Source of the DNA: Glandiceps talaboti
Taxonomy: Eukaryota > Hemichordata > Enteropneusta > Spengelidae
Direction: 5' to 3'
DNA: 64,000 nucleotides
NCBI RefSeq assembly: GCF_964340395.1
Contig: NC_135554.1
Location: 21,158,592 to 21,222,591, forward strand
Shown: in pieces, positions 1 through 15,298 of the stretch
Layout: each line of letters starts with the position of its first letter
Numbering within the stretch: the first letter of the stretch is position 1
The notes under the pieces: generated by a model
Told to the model about the DNA's origin: nothing
What the model saw: only the letters and a program-made list of their open reading frames with translations
The model's database searches: none
Position numbers and translations under genes: made by a program

Positions 1-2830
1 GCTTTGGATTTGCAATTTGGAATTCAAAGAGTTGATACTAAGAAACTAAAGCTACCAGAAAAATAGTTTGAATTAAGCAGTGTCTGACAAGTGTAAGAAT
101 AACAAATCGATGAGTTAAATCCCTATTTTTACGTTGACCATTTGAACAGCTTTGTGTTGTATTTTACTATTAGGGTGGTCAGATTGACTAAGTGTGTGGT
201 TTGTCAATGCAGAATAATTGTAGACTTTGGTTGAAATGGTTTTCTAAAATGTCATTTCTTTCCTCGACTCCTAAAATTCCTGTGAAGAAGTATCCTTCCT
301 TTTGCTCGTAGTTCAACAATGTCTTCCTCTTCTTGGGAACTTTCAGATATATCACTTAACACTGATTTCTAAATTAATGAAAATGGCCATTTTTATTTTG
401 CAGTAGCTATTTCGAGAAGTAACTTGATTGAAATGGTATGGGAGCTTTCAGCGAAAGTGCATGTAAATTAACCCTTGGAATAAGAACTAAGAGCACGTTT
501 TGTTAAATAAGTGTTTTATACTACTTCTTTTGTAACAGCACCTTAAAGATTTACTGCACGTCTCAGCTTAATCCCTACTTCATTAGTGGACTACATTCCT
601 TGATGGACTCTTTTATCTCGAATTAGGTGTTGTCTGGAGGTTAGCCTTGGCTCTTTATTAGTGTGCAGTAATAGAATTATCGAACCACACAGTTCCACTA
701 AAATGTTTTGTAGGGCAGTAAATAACGCCTTTATATAAAGTAGACGTAGATGAACAAAACTAGTACAAGTTGAATAGATTTACATTTACTGTCTGAAAAC
801 GCAAAAATGTCAGCGTCCGATGTCTCCGTACTAGAGGGTAATGCTATTCTGATAAACGCTCCAAGGAATGCAACTTGATAAAAAGGTATTACTTCATCAT
901 CACCCAAGAAAGTCTTCCCGTCGTCAAATGTAAATGAGGGAATTAAATTGCTTTACGGCGATAAGGACCTGTATGCGAGTTTAAATGTATGTGACATGGG
1001 ATTTAATTTGTCTTGGAAATATGTGCCATCACCGTATTTATATCTGGTTCAAATGTGGTTTATCAAGACTTGGGCCGTTCCCTTGTCTGGTTGATACTTT
1101 TGGTCATAGTCTTTGTTTAAGAACTGGGCTATAGTCGTGTAATTATGACCACTGGCATGATATATATAGAATATTTACTTGCCTAGATTGTCGGCACACA
1201 CGCAATGTTGACTATATATGTTGGTCTGGACTATGTATTAGTCTAAACTAGTCTATCTATTGGTTTAGATCTTTGCCACGACGTCGTCACAGCTCAGGAG
1301 AGAGACTGCGTTTTATAGTAAAGAGAACATGTTTAGATATGTCTTGGTCTAGAGCATGTCTTTGCAAAGATTGTGTATCGGTAGCGACTTTGTTTTTGCT
1401 GAAGACTATTGGTCTAGACTATGTCTTGGTGCAGACTAAGTCTTGTTCAAGGCTGTGTGTATGTCTGGGCCATTAATATGTCTTCGTAAAGTTTGGTCTA
1501 CATTATGTATCAAATTTTGTTAAAATTGTTTTATCGAACAGTGTTTATTATCTCTAGGCTATTGGTAATAATTATGTCAGGTTTGGTTTAAACATTATCG
1601 TAGTCAAGAGTGTGTCAACATGTTATGCCTCGTGGTATGAACACTTGCACTAAATTGTTCATACATATTCCTCCACCATGCGCATCTTTGTCTGATACAT
1701 GACAACATGATCCAACGCTACTAAAATCCCATGTCTTCATGCGCATGGGGAAGGGGTGATGGGGAAGGAGTTATGGGAGGGGTAAGCATGTAATAGGAAA
1801 CGGGGTTCTTTAAGATGAATTAATCGCATTGTGTATTAACTAGGACCATTGCAGGATTTTAACATGACATGTTACGAAATGTTTGGTTGCACCTTTGAAT
1901 TCGAACTGCCCAACTGACTGTTAATTAAATATAGTTACATTTAGATCACTGTTTTATGTCATGAACATAATATAAACCGATTCCATTGGTGGGTTGTAAA
2001 ATGTATAATGATAATTCACTGATTTTTTTAATTTATGATATCCTGATTATAGATTAAATATACAAATATTTCAACTAAATATTGCCAGGTGTTCTGCAAC
2101 GTAATTATTGGATTTTTGTGATGACAATAAACACGAATATGTTGCTACGAACTACAAACCTGTATCATAGCAAATCCTCTCTGTAGATGCCAGTGTGCTA
2201 TTTAAAAAAAAGCTTTTAACAAATGCACAGTACATTTGGCAGATTTGGCGTGTACAAAATGATTTATATTGAGAAATTCTTCAGTACTGAATTCGCGCAT
2301 TGATTAAACTCATTAAATTAGACTTTACATTCCTTCATCTTATCGTCTGGGGCAATAGATAATTGAAGTCCACGTGATTATTCTGTATGTATGTGATGTC
2401 GTTATTGAAAAGGAATCCATTTATCACTACAGGCGATAACCAATTAATGGGCAATTCTTTTGATAATAAGGGAAATGCGATCCTTTCTTCTGACTTCCGT
2501 GAAAGGCTTGGTTGCAATTGCTAGGTTTTATCTGGACTTAATGAATACAATTGCATTGAAAGATTGGCGTTTGTGTCTTCGGGTAGACTACAGTGCTTTC
2601 ATGTCATTTCCAATATATTTGGTGAGCAATGGTAAGTAATTAATTAACTGTAGTGTGCTGTTGACACACACACACACACAATTCACTGACAACATTAATG
2701 CATTTGTTGAAGATATCGCATTCTGAATATATGGTGCGAAAACCTAGGACGTCCTAATTTATGAGTATTTTAAAAAACATTCTGTCTTTTCAAAACATGA
2801 CATTATGATTCGATTTGCAAATTCATTTTA
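1..2830. other. no gene recognised
   Basis: AT-rich single-copy-looking DNA. Around 1130-1480 there is a diffuse TATG/GTCT-rich stretch (GGTCTAGACTATGTCTTGGT-like phrases repeated loosely), perhaps a decayed minisatellite. Confidence 0.5.
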
Positions 2831-2841
2831 CGTACGCACGC

Positions 2842-2893
<52 letters not shown>

Positions 2894-2906
2894 ACACATA
2901 CATACA
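2831..2906. repeat. (CA)n microsatellite with CG and TA variants
   Basis: Mostly perfect CA from 2845 to 2888, with ACGC and ATAC variants at the edges. Confidence 0.93.
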
Positions 2907-4589
2907 GTTAGATGAATAGTCTTACTTGTAATATTTACCGTACTCATTATATTGTTATCAACCCTGTCCGTTATGTAATAATTCTGAAATATTGCTTCTT
3001 GTATCAAAATATTGAAACATTTACATATGAATTGATAATTGATCACCTTGCCATCAATTAATTATGTATTTTAAGATTCATACATAATATCAATACATCT
3101 ATTATGAATATTTACAATGCTCATTTTACCAGGAGCACTCTAGCCTACTTCATATTAGAAATATGATTAAAAAATGTAATAACTAACTCGTCATACCCTT
3201 TTCACCTGTGAACCATATATTATACATTCGCGTATGTACTGCTCGCAAAAAGATTATCATATAAGCTCTTTAAAACGATAAATCATGACGAGAGATTAGC
3301 TTGAATGCAGTTAGATATAACAAGCCAGTACATGGGTTAATATTAAACTGTGTGTGGCTGAAAATAGAGATATCGTTAACAGCGGCCTTCATAGGATGCG
3401 TTCCTCAAGCCGTGTTTTTATCGATTTCGAACATTTCGGTAAAGCGAACATTCAATCCAACTCGTTATTCTGGTTTGATCTTATTGTTATACTTGTCAGT
3501 GCATTGATATATTCTTGTTTGAATGCTGCCGTTTACATGTACACTGGAAAACACGTTTGAAAAGTAAAACGCATATCAAAGTCCCTTCCAAATGAATTAA
3601 TTACACTTGGCCTGTTGTCGATAGTTTGCAGGACTCGATCACTAGGGGAGCATACGTGCGTAAACGTGTTGAACAACAACAGCGAGTCACTATACCACAC
3701 TCTGTAACAAGAATACGAGGGAAAATGTTTAGTTAAATCTATTTGGTTTGAGAATTTGATGGCAACACATGTAAGACTGTCACACAGTGATTCGTGTCAC
3801 TCTCTTTTAAAGACATACAATAGCTTAGATAGCGATCATTTGAATCATTTTTTGACGGATGAACAAGCGCACGAAGTGAGGAGATCTATTTTATGTAATT
3901 GACAGCTCATTGTTATTGTTTCAATCGGCCTGTAGGGGGCGACCTTTCAGGACCAGGAAATGAGACTGGGGATTTATTGCCACGATTTCAGTTTGCAAAT
4001 ATAAGATCTTATTGAGTTTTTGTCGCAAAGAAAGGTCGTGATAGTGTGAATTGTCAAACTGGTAGATTAACGGTCATCGATGATATTGGCAACTATCAAA
4101 TAAAAAGTAACGTACGAATATAGCCCTGGTTTTCTTATAAATAGCTCTGGTATTATTTGCGTGGATTGATGGATCATCGTTGTATTCTTTTCTCCAAGCA
4201 CCCACCAAGTGTCACCTCATTAGTGGTAAAATATGCTTGTTTATTCATGAAAAGAATATTAATGATCTACACAGATGCCGGTAGCGCAAGTACTCTCCCA
4301 TTTTAGCGCAGATAAAACCAAGCTGACGCTATTATTCCCATGTACAACCTTTAACGACACCTGTTCTAACACTTTACTCGCTCTGCGTTCAGAAGCAAAT
4401 CGTTGTTGTCAAGGAAACGAGATTCAGAGGTGGCTGAGAAGCGGGCGTGGTTAATTACATGAGTAAGTTTGTCGTAGTTCACATTGGTTGATACTGACCC
4501 CACAGTCGCACTCGGCCACATCGCTACAACTGATAGGTTAGCGTGGTTTGTCGTATGCATAGTTCGTCCCGTTACTGATCTCGCCCTAC

Positions 4590-4771
4590 GTTCTATTACC
4601 TTCGGATTCGTGCCCTGAATATCGATTGACTCTCACACGGACGCCTCTACCTCGCACACTAGCAGTGAAAACAACACGCTGCACGGGTGAATCTAACGCC
4701 AGCCATGCCGATTTTTAAGAAGGCTTATTCCCATTCATGTTATTCCGGCAGATATTTCAAGTGTTAAAAGG
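4590..4771 (+). promoter_or_regulatory. candidate CpG-rich first exon or promoter with a strong splice donor
   Basis: CG dinucleotides are unusually frequent from about 4560 to 4710 for this AT-rich region, and the stretch ends at a near-consensus donor, TTAAAAG/GTAAGTG. Two ATGs precede it: one opens MPIFKKAYSHSCYSGRYFKC and stops, the other (4738) opens MLFRQIFQVLK and runs into the donor. No partner exon was proven. It could be the 5' end of a gene whose coding exons lie downstream. Confidence 0.28.
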
Positions 4772-6227
4772 TAAGTGTACAATTTGTCCTGTGTTGTATT
4801 TAACTTTGCAAGGATAAGGATGGATGTTAGGTTCAATTTCCACGTCGGGTCATTAAATTACCTTTCTACGATATAAAAGATATACTACTTGAAACTAAAA
4901 TATATTCGGAGACGCCACACCAACTGTTTTTATGTCCATTTTGAAAATGTCTCAAATATAGCACGGGTGACGTCAGAATTCCGCAAATATGCTGGTAGTA
5001 GACACACCACTTCTGCCATTTATCATTTAGCAGTAAATGCCTCCTCTTACCACTGCTTTGCATACATCAACCATTTCTGTCGCCCATCCATTTGCATTGC
5101 CATATAATGCTAACATATCGTACGCGTGGGTTGGAATGGCACAATCACGCTAGCCATATTAGGGGGGAAATTCAGCTCAGAAACGCAGTTTCAAGTTACT
5201 GTATTACTTTCATTTCATATAACATTGGATTCGTGTATCATTTATTATCTAACCGCATTTTTGAATAGGATTTCTCGCAATAAAAAATCGAGGTTAAAAT
5301 TTTCAATATTTACAGGATATGCATCTCATGCGGTAGTAGGTAGGAGACAAAATGTCGAGAACCGTTGATTATATTACCATGGATGTGTATGGTTTGTGTG
5401 TGTTTTTTTAAAAAGAGTATCGCCATAACATACTATGACCCGCGAGTCATTTGAAAACTTGCTGATCCGTGAACTATGTCGAAATTCATTCTAAAAATGC
5501 AATTACAACGTAACCAAATATACACTGTAAAACAAGGCAAAAACAGCTATTGTTTGAAATTTGTATCTATTAAAATAGCCATTAATTATCTTTATATAGG
5601 TGAGTATACCTTGATTCCCATGATGATTTTTTCAAAAGAAACAAAATCCCGTAGGAGAGCGCTATCGATAAAGCTTAATAGTATGGGTTTTAAATACTGT
5701 CGTTCAGTTTGAAGGTAATGTATACACCAAACGTCACGGCACTTACTCCTCGTGGTATTCTCATGTCATGCTTATATTTCTATATCCAAATGTATTGCTT
5801 CAACATTTTAACGCTACTGGCAAAAATAAACGATACTCTTCCTGTTTGAACATATCTATATAGTTTTAATTGTTAAAACGAGGATTGCTACAAGCAAATT
5901 AAAAATTTAAAGACTGTCCGAGCGATGAGTGATCAGTTAGCTGTAAAGAAATGCTCGACTATATGGAACCACGGTATTATAATCCGTTTTCAAATTAAAA
6001 CGAACAATAGATTAGAAAGGCCACAGGAGACTCGAATCGGTATATCAGTATTTGCCATGGAAACGAAGCGATGACCCAAGTATTTTGTTTTGTCAGGCCC
6101 CTCAAATGAAGCTGAATTGGCAATTATTGTCTCTCTATATCGTGAAACATGTATATACTAGTATATATACATTAATGTAATAATAATTATCCACCTTGTA
6201 ACCAATCCCTTGCAAAATTGATATGCC

Positions 6228-6324
6228 ATGTATGTATGTATGTATGTATGTATGTATGTATGTATGTATGTATGTATGTATGCATGTATGTATGTATGTA
6301 TGTATGTGTTTATGTGTGTGTATA
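6228..6324. repeat. (TATG)n microsatellite
   Basis: About 20 units with one CATG variant. Confidence 0.93.
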
Positions 6325-6502
6325 ACGTATGTATGTTTGTATAACGTATAACCGTTAATCACGCGCGGTTGTCGTTCTGTTCTATAACATTCAGATATAT
6401 TCAGGTGTTTACCTAATATGTCTGAAGCTTGCCGATAAAGAATTTTTATTCGAAACGTCGGATTTTACATCTATTTATTCTTACAAGTTCCATATGCATT
6501 TC

Positions 6503-6556
6503 TATGTATGTATGTATGTATGTATGTATGTATGTATGTATGTATGTATGTATGTA

Positions 6557-6625
<69 letters not shown>

Positions 6626-6680
6626 CATTGCATGCATGTATGTTTGTGTATGTGTGCATGTGTATGTTTGTGTATATATA
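6503..6680. repeat. (TATG)n followed by (TG)n
   Basis: TATG to 6560, perfect TG to 6624, then imperfect TG/TATG. Confidence 0.93.
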
Positions 6681-9167
6681 CGAAGGTGTCGCTCTGGAGA
6701 GGACAGTACTCAATAATGCAATATTAATAGCAGAGCATAACATACTTAATATCAGATTCTATATATTCTCAAATCAGTCCTGTAATTTGGTAATACAATG
6801 ACACATGAACACCAGATTAATAGATTATATCGAGGGGATAGCTTCAGCAGAAAGTTATGAAACACGTTTCGTTTCGTTTCGAAATATTCATGACAATACT
6901 TTGCAAAGAAATAACACTACAAGCAAAGATATATCAGGTGTCCAATCACAAACTACTGTGCTAATTCAAAATACATATCTTCCTACATTTCTGTGCGACA
7001 CGTCTTCCTTTCAAGAAATAGCTGCAAACGTCTAACTGCCGACAACGAATGTCTTGAATTTTCAATGTCTAAATTATGAAATAAGAAATTGAAGGAATCT
7101 TTATACTAAAACCTAATGGTAAAATTCTGTTGTGAGATATTGAGTCTGGTAATACAAAGGGTAAAAGTAGCCTCTGGCTCATTCAGTATCGGCTTGATGA
7201 TGCAATATATCAATGGACTTCCTGCAGAATATCAAACTCCGTGGTTGACGCTCAGCATGGCGAGGGCATTCTCACACAGCCCTGCCATTCTCTTGGAACT
7301 AACTATTGCCTCATAAACAAATATGAGCAATAGCTGCTCAGCAATGAATTTACCTAAACTAAATTTAATAAAATCTCCCACTTCAAATCTTGCTTTGGTC
7401 TTGAAACATTAACATTTATTCACGTACTAAAACTAATTACACTCTTTCTTTCATACTGAGAGACGAAATTGCAAGAGCTCTGAAAACTATGTAGCCCGCG
7501 GCTTGTGTTTACTTCATCCACCATGACAACCACTATGTATGGATGTAATTGCCAAAGATTTATTTCGCTTTAATTTTATCGAGCAGATATTTAATGAAAA
7601 TGCACCTGATAGAGCTTGTTTCAAGTAAAACGTTGTAAATAATATTTTTAAGGTAAAATAATCCTTGAACTGTGTACCTTTGTTGCCATAGTAACTAAAG
7701 AAGTGTTACCAAGTCAATGATTATGAGGAACGTCGATCACCTCTACTTTTCTAATCTTTTACGATTTCTCGTCCGTTTATATTTGAATGTAATCCATTCC
7801 GCTGATAGATCGTATGTAAACCTCTAAGAATCTCTAAGCGTCGCAATCAAATAAATGGTTGGGTGATCAAAATCGTTCTCTCTCGTAAAATGAAACACAA
7901 GTACCAAAATACTGAACAGTGATGTTTTAAGTACACAAAAGTATCTTTGGTGATAAACACATATGTATTGCATTTTATGCCCGTCAAATGTTTTCGAACC
8001 ATTTCTAATATTTATTTACAGCCGGCAGCTGCTGAAACGAGAACATGCGTTGAGTTGTTAGACGGAACGCAAATGCGTAGTTGAAACATAGATGCTTGCA
8101 AACCAATTTATCAAGCCATGTATATGTAAACTGCGATTTTAAATCGCTGTAACATGCAAATGAGATAAATGAAACTGCAGACAACATTAACTTAGAGACA
8201 CCATTTCATTTAACAGTGACATGGCCAAGAGGAAATAAAGGCCGGAAAGTGCAATACTCAGTGCTAAAAGGGGTTCTTTGTGCGAACCTGTTTTAGAAAT
8301 CTTTTAGAATCGACAGCAGTTGTATTTGTCTTCACAGTTCAGGCATTTTCCTGGTTACATATTAAAGGTTTGTCTATCTAGACATGATTGTTTGGGGGAA
8401 ATTTTGACTTGAGTAGATAAATGAGTCGGCCTGGAGGAAATGGATGACAGTCACATCCCCACATATTGCTCCATCCATAACACGTTTAATTTTAATTGCT
8501 TTGGAGAATTCATCTCGGCCATGTTATTGAACTCGTGCATATCGTCAATCAACAGCGTTTTGTGTATTTGCTAGATCATTTGACGTGTCGTACGGAGCAC
8601 TAATTCTCTCGCGATATCATAACGTTATTAATGAGCAAGGTGGCTTTATTGGACTTGAATATCTCACCTCCATGATTGCAACATCGTATTAGAGCCAAAT
8701 TAAATGTAAAGTCGATTGCTCTTTCGTGATTAAACAATGTACGACCTTGCTGCAAAAAGCTTATTGAATTAGTACACCCGACTGATGTATATAACGGCAT
8801 AAAGGGACATGTAAAATAATTCTAAATTGAAACGGTGTATCTTCCACAATTAGATAAATAAATTCCTGCTAGGAATGCATGATGTGTTTTTCAATATTAG
8901 AGGTTATATTACCATGACATGCCAAGTACTCCAACTTATTGCATTACAACAACTGTAACACCGATATTCGTCTGCAAGTTAACAAAAGCTGTGTGTCACG
9001 AAATTGATTATTATATATGTATATAATTATACAATTTCAAATTACATCGATGCTTCATATCTGGCTGTATAGAAATCCGCCAAACATAATTATTTGTGGA
9101 TCTGAGTTATTCTCAAACATCACACATATGCAATAATACAATGTACCGGGAAATGTATACTGTGCTT

Positions 9168-9171
<4 letters not shown>

Positions 9172-9255
<84 letters not shown>

Positions 9256-9425
9256 TGTATGTATGTATGTATGTATGTATGTATGTATGTATGTATGTAT
9301 GTATGTATGTATGTATGTATGTATGTATGTATGTATGTATGTATGTATGTATGTATGTATGTATGTATGTATGTATGTATGTATGTATGTATGTATGTAT
9401 GTATGTATATATATATATATATATT
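9172..9425. repeat. (TA)n (TATG)45 (TA)n array
   Basis: Perfect TA (9172-9228), about 45 perfect TATG units (9227-9406), then TA again to 9425. A degenerate TATG/CATG tail continues at 9469-9560. Confidence 0.95.
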
Positions 9426-10079
9426 ACTTATGAAATAGTCTCATCATATTACATATACATGACATAGTATGTATGTATGTATATATGTATGTATGCATGC
9501 ATGTATGTATGTATGTATGTATGCATGCATGTATGCATCACTGTATGTATGCATCACTGTCTTCATCTGTATTCGTCCAACCATGACATATGTCATGGGT
9601 AATTATGGATTAACTTAAATATAATGGAAGTGTACTCCAAACCAGCTCGCAGTTTATGTTTTCCTCTAGTCCTTCGTAGTATTACGGGATATTTGATCAT
9701 AATATTATGTAATGTATCATTTGAAAATATACAAAGACAAAGCACAACACATTACATAATATCACAAAGTATTGTAATACATCTCGGTAATATATCATGA
9801 ACATGCACGTTTTAACACTTGATCATTCAATTGCAACAGCAACCACTATTTTTTTCTTGATTATATAAATCTAACAATGATTTGGAGATCAGTGAGAGAT
9901 ATAATGGTCCAAATTATTCCAAAACTATTAATCCAATTTCCTATATGAGCTAATCATAACACCACAGGGTTCGCAAGTAAATCTTCAGGGTTCTGTCTTA
10001 TAATGAATCACATTGAAAATGTATTTCTAATTATTTTCTGAAGGCATGTCTGAAATAAAACGACGACAGTAGTACACCC

Positions 10080-10187
10080 ATACATACACACACGCACACA
10101 CACACATACATACATACATACATACATACATACATACATACATACATACATACATACATACATACATACATACATACATACATACAT
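10080..10187. repeat. (CA)n (CATA)n microsatellite
   Basis: CA followed by about 20 CATA units. Confidence 0.93.
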
Positions 10188-10483
10188 GTACCGATCGCGA
10201 CGTACCCGTGTTTCTTTCCACTCATTTCATTGCCATTGCAGCAATTTGCCACACAGAAAGCACCCTATAGAGCTGTAGACCTCGTAACTATTAAGCATTG
10301 AGGCCATTGTACGTTGTTGTCATCACTGTAAACTGAAATCAATTACAAAGGGTATTACACTTTTATTTATAGCGATCTAGTTTAAGTTCGTGCATTTGTA
10401 GCCGACAGGAAAGACCGAATAAGAGTTTCAAGTTCATACACAGTATTTGAACTGAATAAATTCAATTCATTATTACAGTGCCC

Positions 10484-10506
10484 CAATAAATAAATAAATA
10501 AATTCA

Positions 10507-10557
<51 letters not shown>
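10484..10557. repeat. (AATA)n microsatellite
   Basis: About 17 units with one TTCA interruption. Confidence 0.93.
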
Positions 10558-13277
10558 GTAATAAGTAAGTAAAGACATTCTAGTTGACTTAGGCTTTTCT
10601 CAGTAAATAAGAAGATACCTACCGCCTCTTTTACATCCTTAGGTCAAGATTGACAAATGGAATTATTCTAAAATGCTTTTAACATACAGCAACTCGACTG
10701 GTATTTCTCAGGGGGTCGAGTGACGTCATAGGAAGTAACTTTTCATCCGTGCCTAATACAAGCCTTCGGGCCCTTAGAAGGAATAGACCGCTATTCATGG
10801 ACGTTACACTTAATATCAATGGTGGACATACTTTGGTTGCTTGAAAGCATCCATGTTTGTAAATGTAACTTTTTAAAACAGAAATACAACAGTATCTAGG
10901 ATTCCATGCTCGTTTACATGTTGAAAATGAATGGTTAGTGATTCATACCTCTTTCGTGATTATTTTCCAATACAGTAGCTCTTCAATACACATTTAACAT
11001 TAACGATAACTGCGTTTATATCATGATATATTGCAGATTTTAATCAGTGACAGGTACATAAGAGCAAAGATACATTTGTGGGCGTGTTATTTCTTAAATA
11101 CATATACATGTACTTGTGTGTGTGTGTGTGTTTTACGATTCATGGTTTCCTTCTTGTAGATACTAACCATGACTCCACAACAACTCTTACTTTCCGACCT
11201 TCCTTCACAGCCGACAGGTAACCCTACACAGATAACATGACCAATGAACATGACCAATGAATGTCAACACGCAAAGGAAGAAAAAAAAACATTTAAGTTT
11301 ATTTTTTTGACTAACGTTCTGTATACCAGTATGTCGATACAGTTTTAAATCGAGCTATTCAACAATATGACATTGGAATAAAATTACAAATAATTGAATT
11401 TTTAAAAATAAGCAAAGATCCCTCATTAGTAAAACCTCCTATACTAATAATTGTTATTTGATACCACGTAATGATCATAAATAGCATTGCAAAAGCTATA
11501 AACAGTATTCAACCTTTAACCCTTTAGCCTTGGAAATGCCTGATTTGCATGCAATTCTTTCAACTCCTACATTGCATCTCATTGCCCTCGGAGAAATGAA
11601 CCTTCATAGTGTGGGATATTTTTCAGTACAGCGATAAGTAATGCTGATGGCAGTGTGATCAAAAACTTTTTACGTAAAAAGGTAAATTTTGGATGACGTT
11701 ATGACAAAATTGGTAGGTAACAGTTTTTATATTTGATACTAAAGGTGGTTCAATTGTGAAGCACTTACGGAAATCAGGCTTTCAAGATTCAAATGTGTAT
11801 TAATCATTGTTTTCCGGCCACTATGAGTCATTAACTGTGTCAGCCTTATATACAACAAATTTAGGTTACAAGGTCAAGTACATTAATTCAGTCCGTCATG
11901 ATCAGATTGTGCAAAGTATCCCGGAGTCCCTAGTCTCAGATCGTTTCTAAAATTAGCGCCAGGTCAGAGAAATTAGACTTAATTAGACCCATGTCATTTG
12001 ATAAGCCATTTAGAAGATAAGACAGAGTCCCATGATGTCGTTCGTCTCTTTGTATAATTAATTGTCCGGCTATGTCGACCTGACCATCGAATTGATGAAT
12101 TGTGATTGAATGTACAGACTATCGAGAAGAAATGACGAGTTTCAACATGCCTGTGGTACATGTCTGCAGTGCATGTAGTTTTCTTCTGTAGGCACCTGTT
12201 TGAGGGACATTATTTTCATTTACATTGTCATGGGTTCAAATTCAATTCACACACCTAAAATAAATCGCATTTACGTCATTTTATGGTTTTCTGTAGATCC
12301 AATTCAGTGGTGAATTGGGTCCATTCATCACTATGACATGGTCTATGCGTTTAATTTAATCTATACATGCCATAATTACGTATCCAGTTGAATAGTGTTA
12401 TTGAAGTGCGTTTCCATCACTACTCGCCCGACCTCTTAAACTGTATCAGCAAACGTAGTCGTCTCCTCAAACCCACAGGAAGTTATTTCAGTCGAGCCAA
12501 AGACTCAATGCTGTGTGCACACGGTTTTTGCGCAGATGTTCATTTAACTGGCGAAATGAAAAAGCGGTCATTGCTAAAGCGCTCAAGATAGAGGCGACTA
12601 CTTTATACTAAATGGACTAGATGAGTCATCGTATGGGTTAAGTGTGACTATGTTTGGAGGCTATTACTACCCCCTTGGAAAACAGACACAAAGTATGTTT
12701 TGCATACCATTGACTGAAAATATTCAGGAAATGATTTATTATTTGTCGAAGCTACAAATGGTAACAAAGAATGTATTGAATATCGGCGGCAAATTGTTTG
12801 CCTAAATCGATATTTCCTGACGTCTAAAGCTAAGGGGTCAAAATACAGAAATAGCATGCGCCAAAGCTTAAAAGGGTATGTAAATAACGATTGCCGTCAA
12901 TAAATTAAAGGAACAAACGCTTGCATTACAGCTGTGTTAAACATGGTAATATTATATTCCTTCCAGCGCTATTAATTGTTTGAATTTCAGACTGCCATTA
13001 TTGAATTATTTGTTTGTTATCCGTGTTCGATAGAAACCTTTCCCTATGAAATACAAATTTTTTGCACTTGTATTATTTGAGTTCACTTACTATGATATTG
13101 ATATCTGTACTTACGATGATATGAATAGATATAATATATTCATGTTACAGTTTATCAGTGGTTACAGAGCCTAGACTTTTAATTAGTGATTTTATATCAA
13201 TCAGGTGTTTTACAACATGAAAAACTTAAGATTAATGGTGGCCATATGATAGGAAAAGTAACTGTTTTGACCTATTA

Positions 13278-13355
13278 ATGTATGTATGTATGTATGTATG
13301 TATGTATGTATGTATGTATGTATGTATGTATGTATGTATGTATGTATGTATGTAT
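13278..13355. repeat. (TATG)n microsatellite
   Basis: About 19 perfect units flanked by ATTAATG and TATTAAT. Confidence 0.94.
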
Positions 13356-15118
13356 TAATATTGTAGCCAAATTAACGGCACCCCTCATATCACTTAGAAC
13401 AACATAATACAATACAATAAAGTATGTTTTTTTCAATTTATATCATGTATTTGTATCATGTAGTGGGATGGTATTGTAGTTGACATAGGATATAGGGAGT
13501 GAAAGATCGAAATATTCACTCACTAAGTACAGTACATATGTTTGTAGATTAAATGTTAAATTTCGAAACTACGACCACATATTTATCAACTCCATGATAA
13601 GTGATACTTTTTGTCTTTCTATTTTTCGTTTTGAATCTGTCTGTTTCTCTACTGATGTTCGACAACCTAATGTTTGTTGAACAACCGGATTCTCGATTAT
13701 CTTCAACTTAATATTCATATTCGATGGACTAGCTGAACATGCATGCTTCATCCAAAACAAAATGAGTGATACATTAATATGAATCTGCTATCGCTGTATT
13801 ATTAGGATCAATTTAGTGTTGTTTTAATCATTTGCTTCAATGTTTGTTTGTTCTACAGATATACAAAAACAACAGCTTTTGATGTCATGTTTGTTCACTC
13901 TGCCAAGTCTTTACAGCACATGAACATTACCTTATGCTAGCGACTATTTTACATTCATATTTTGTCTATAAGGTAAACGTCTATTAAATATCTATTAAGT
14001 ATACAACGTGCATTCACTTTACTTAATATGCAAGACATGTATAGTTTAAGGTCACTGAATATTCTCAGTTGAATGTTCAATAAGCGTCAAATGGTTAACA
14101 CTGACGTGGGTATAGTTTTGCTGAAAATAGAACGAAGTGTCACATCATGCATAACTTTTCTCCGTTTCACACACTAATGGGCTTAATTCTAATTCCGTGC
14201 CTGGATTTGGTTTATGACACTTTGTTTTCCCAAAGGAGAGGAATTCCAGGCTGTGACTTGTTGTGAGTTGTGTTTACTCTCTGGAGGAACAACTCTCTGA
14301 TGAACCTTTTATTTCCCAGTGAGGGTTCAACCTATTACAATTAGATAACGCAGCTCGATGTTTTTGTACCTTTCATAATCCAAGTCTAATTTCTCTGCAA
14401 AAGTACTTCTCACTTGACTATGGTTAGGGATTTACGGAAAATTATACAACATTTTATCTTATCTGGTTCCTGCGATGATTCTGTGAACTTAATTAGAAAA
14501 GGAAATGTTGTTTATTTATAGAAATTAAAACGTGAACAATTATTGTCATCTATTCAAAATAAAACTTAATCTCCAAAATAATATCACCATTTTTATCCTA
14601 TGTTTCTAAGAGAAGTTATAAAGTAGACACTACTTTTTATATCCTGTGTGTATCTTTCTACTTGAACTGTTATAAGCGATGAAAGGTACGCAAATATATA
14701 AAATAAACTAAGAACACACTGTACATGTATAGCTGATGAACAACCCACACAATTGTGACCTTGTCTGCATGTTCACCTTGACAACACTCCCTAACTCTCT
14801 CCTCCCTCTTGAAAAAAACATATATAGCCTACTTTCATATTCTGAAATTCACGCAAGATCTTGTCTGTGGATAACATGTAACATATTTTAATGTTTTACA
14901 TGTTCTGAAATCTTCATAAATTTAGAAGTGCATTAAATGAAAGTAGACACAACACATTATTTCACTTTGCATATCCTAATGCGTACCTCTCATTTCGTAC
15001 CTAGCTCTGTGTATGATTAGTTTGTTATACAAATATACACACAGAATACTATTAACGTATTCAAACACATATTCAATTGATGTGGTATTGATTTATTGAG
15101 CGTGGAACATGTCCACCA

Positions 15119-15298
<180 letters not shown>

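Larger units (their letters stand above)
2907..9171. other. no gene recognised apart from the first-exon candidate near 4.6-4.8 kb
   Basis: Short open frames only, none with recognisable content or supporting splice sites. Confidence 0.45.

Noticed and set aside
9096-9467. 123-residue frame of Tyr-Val-Cys-Met repeats
   Set aside because: Translation of TA and TATG arrays. The same holds for frames at 6429-6801, 10027-10252, 15017-15344, 16709-17177, 20277-20748, 22222-22578 (after its first 27 residues) and 59684-60020.
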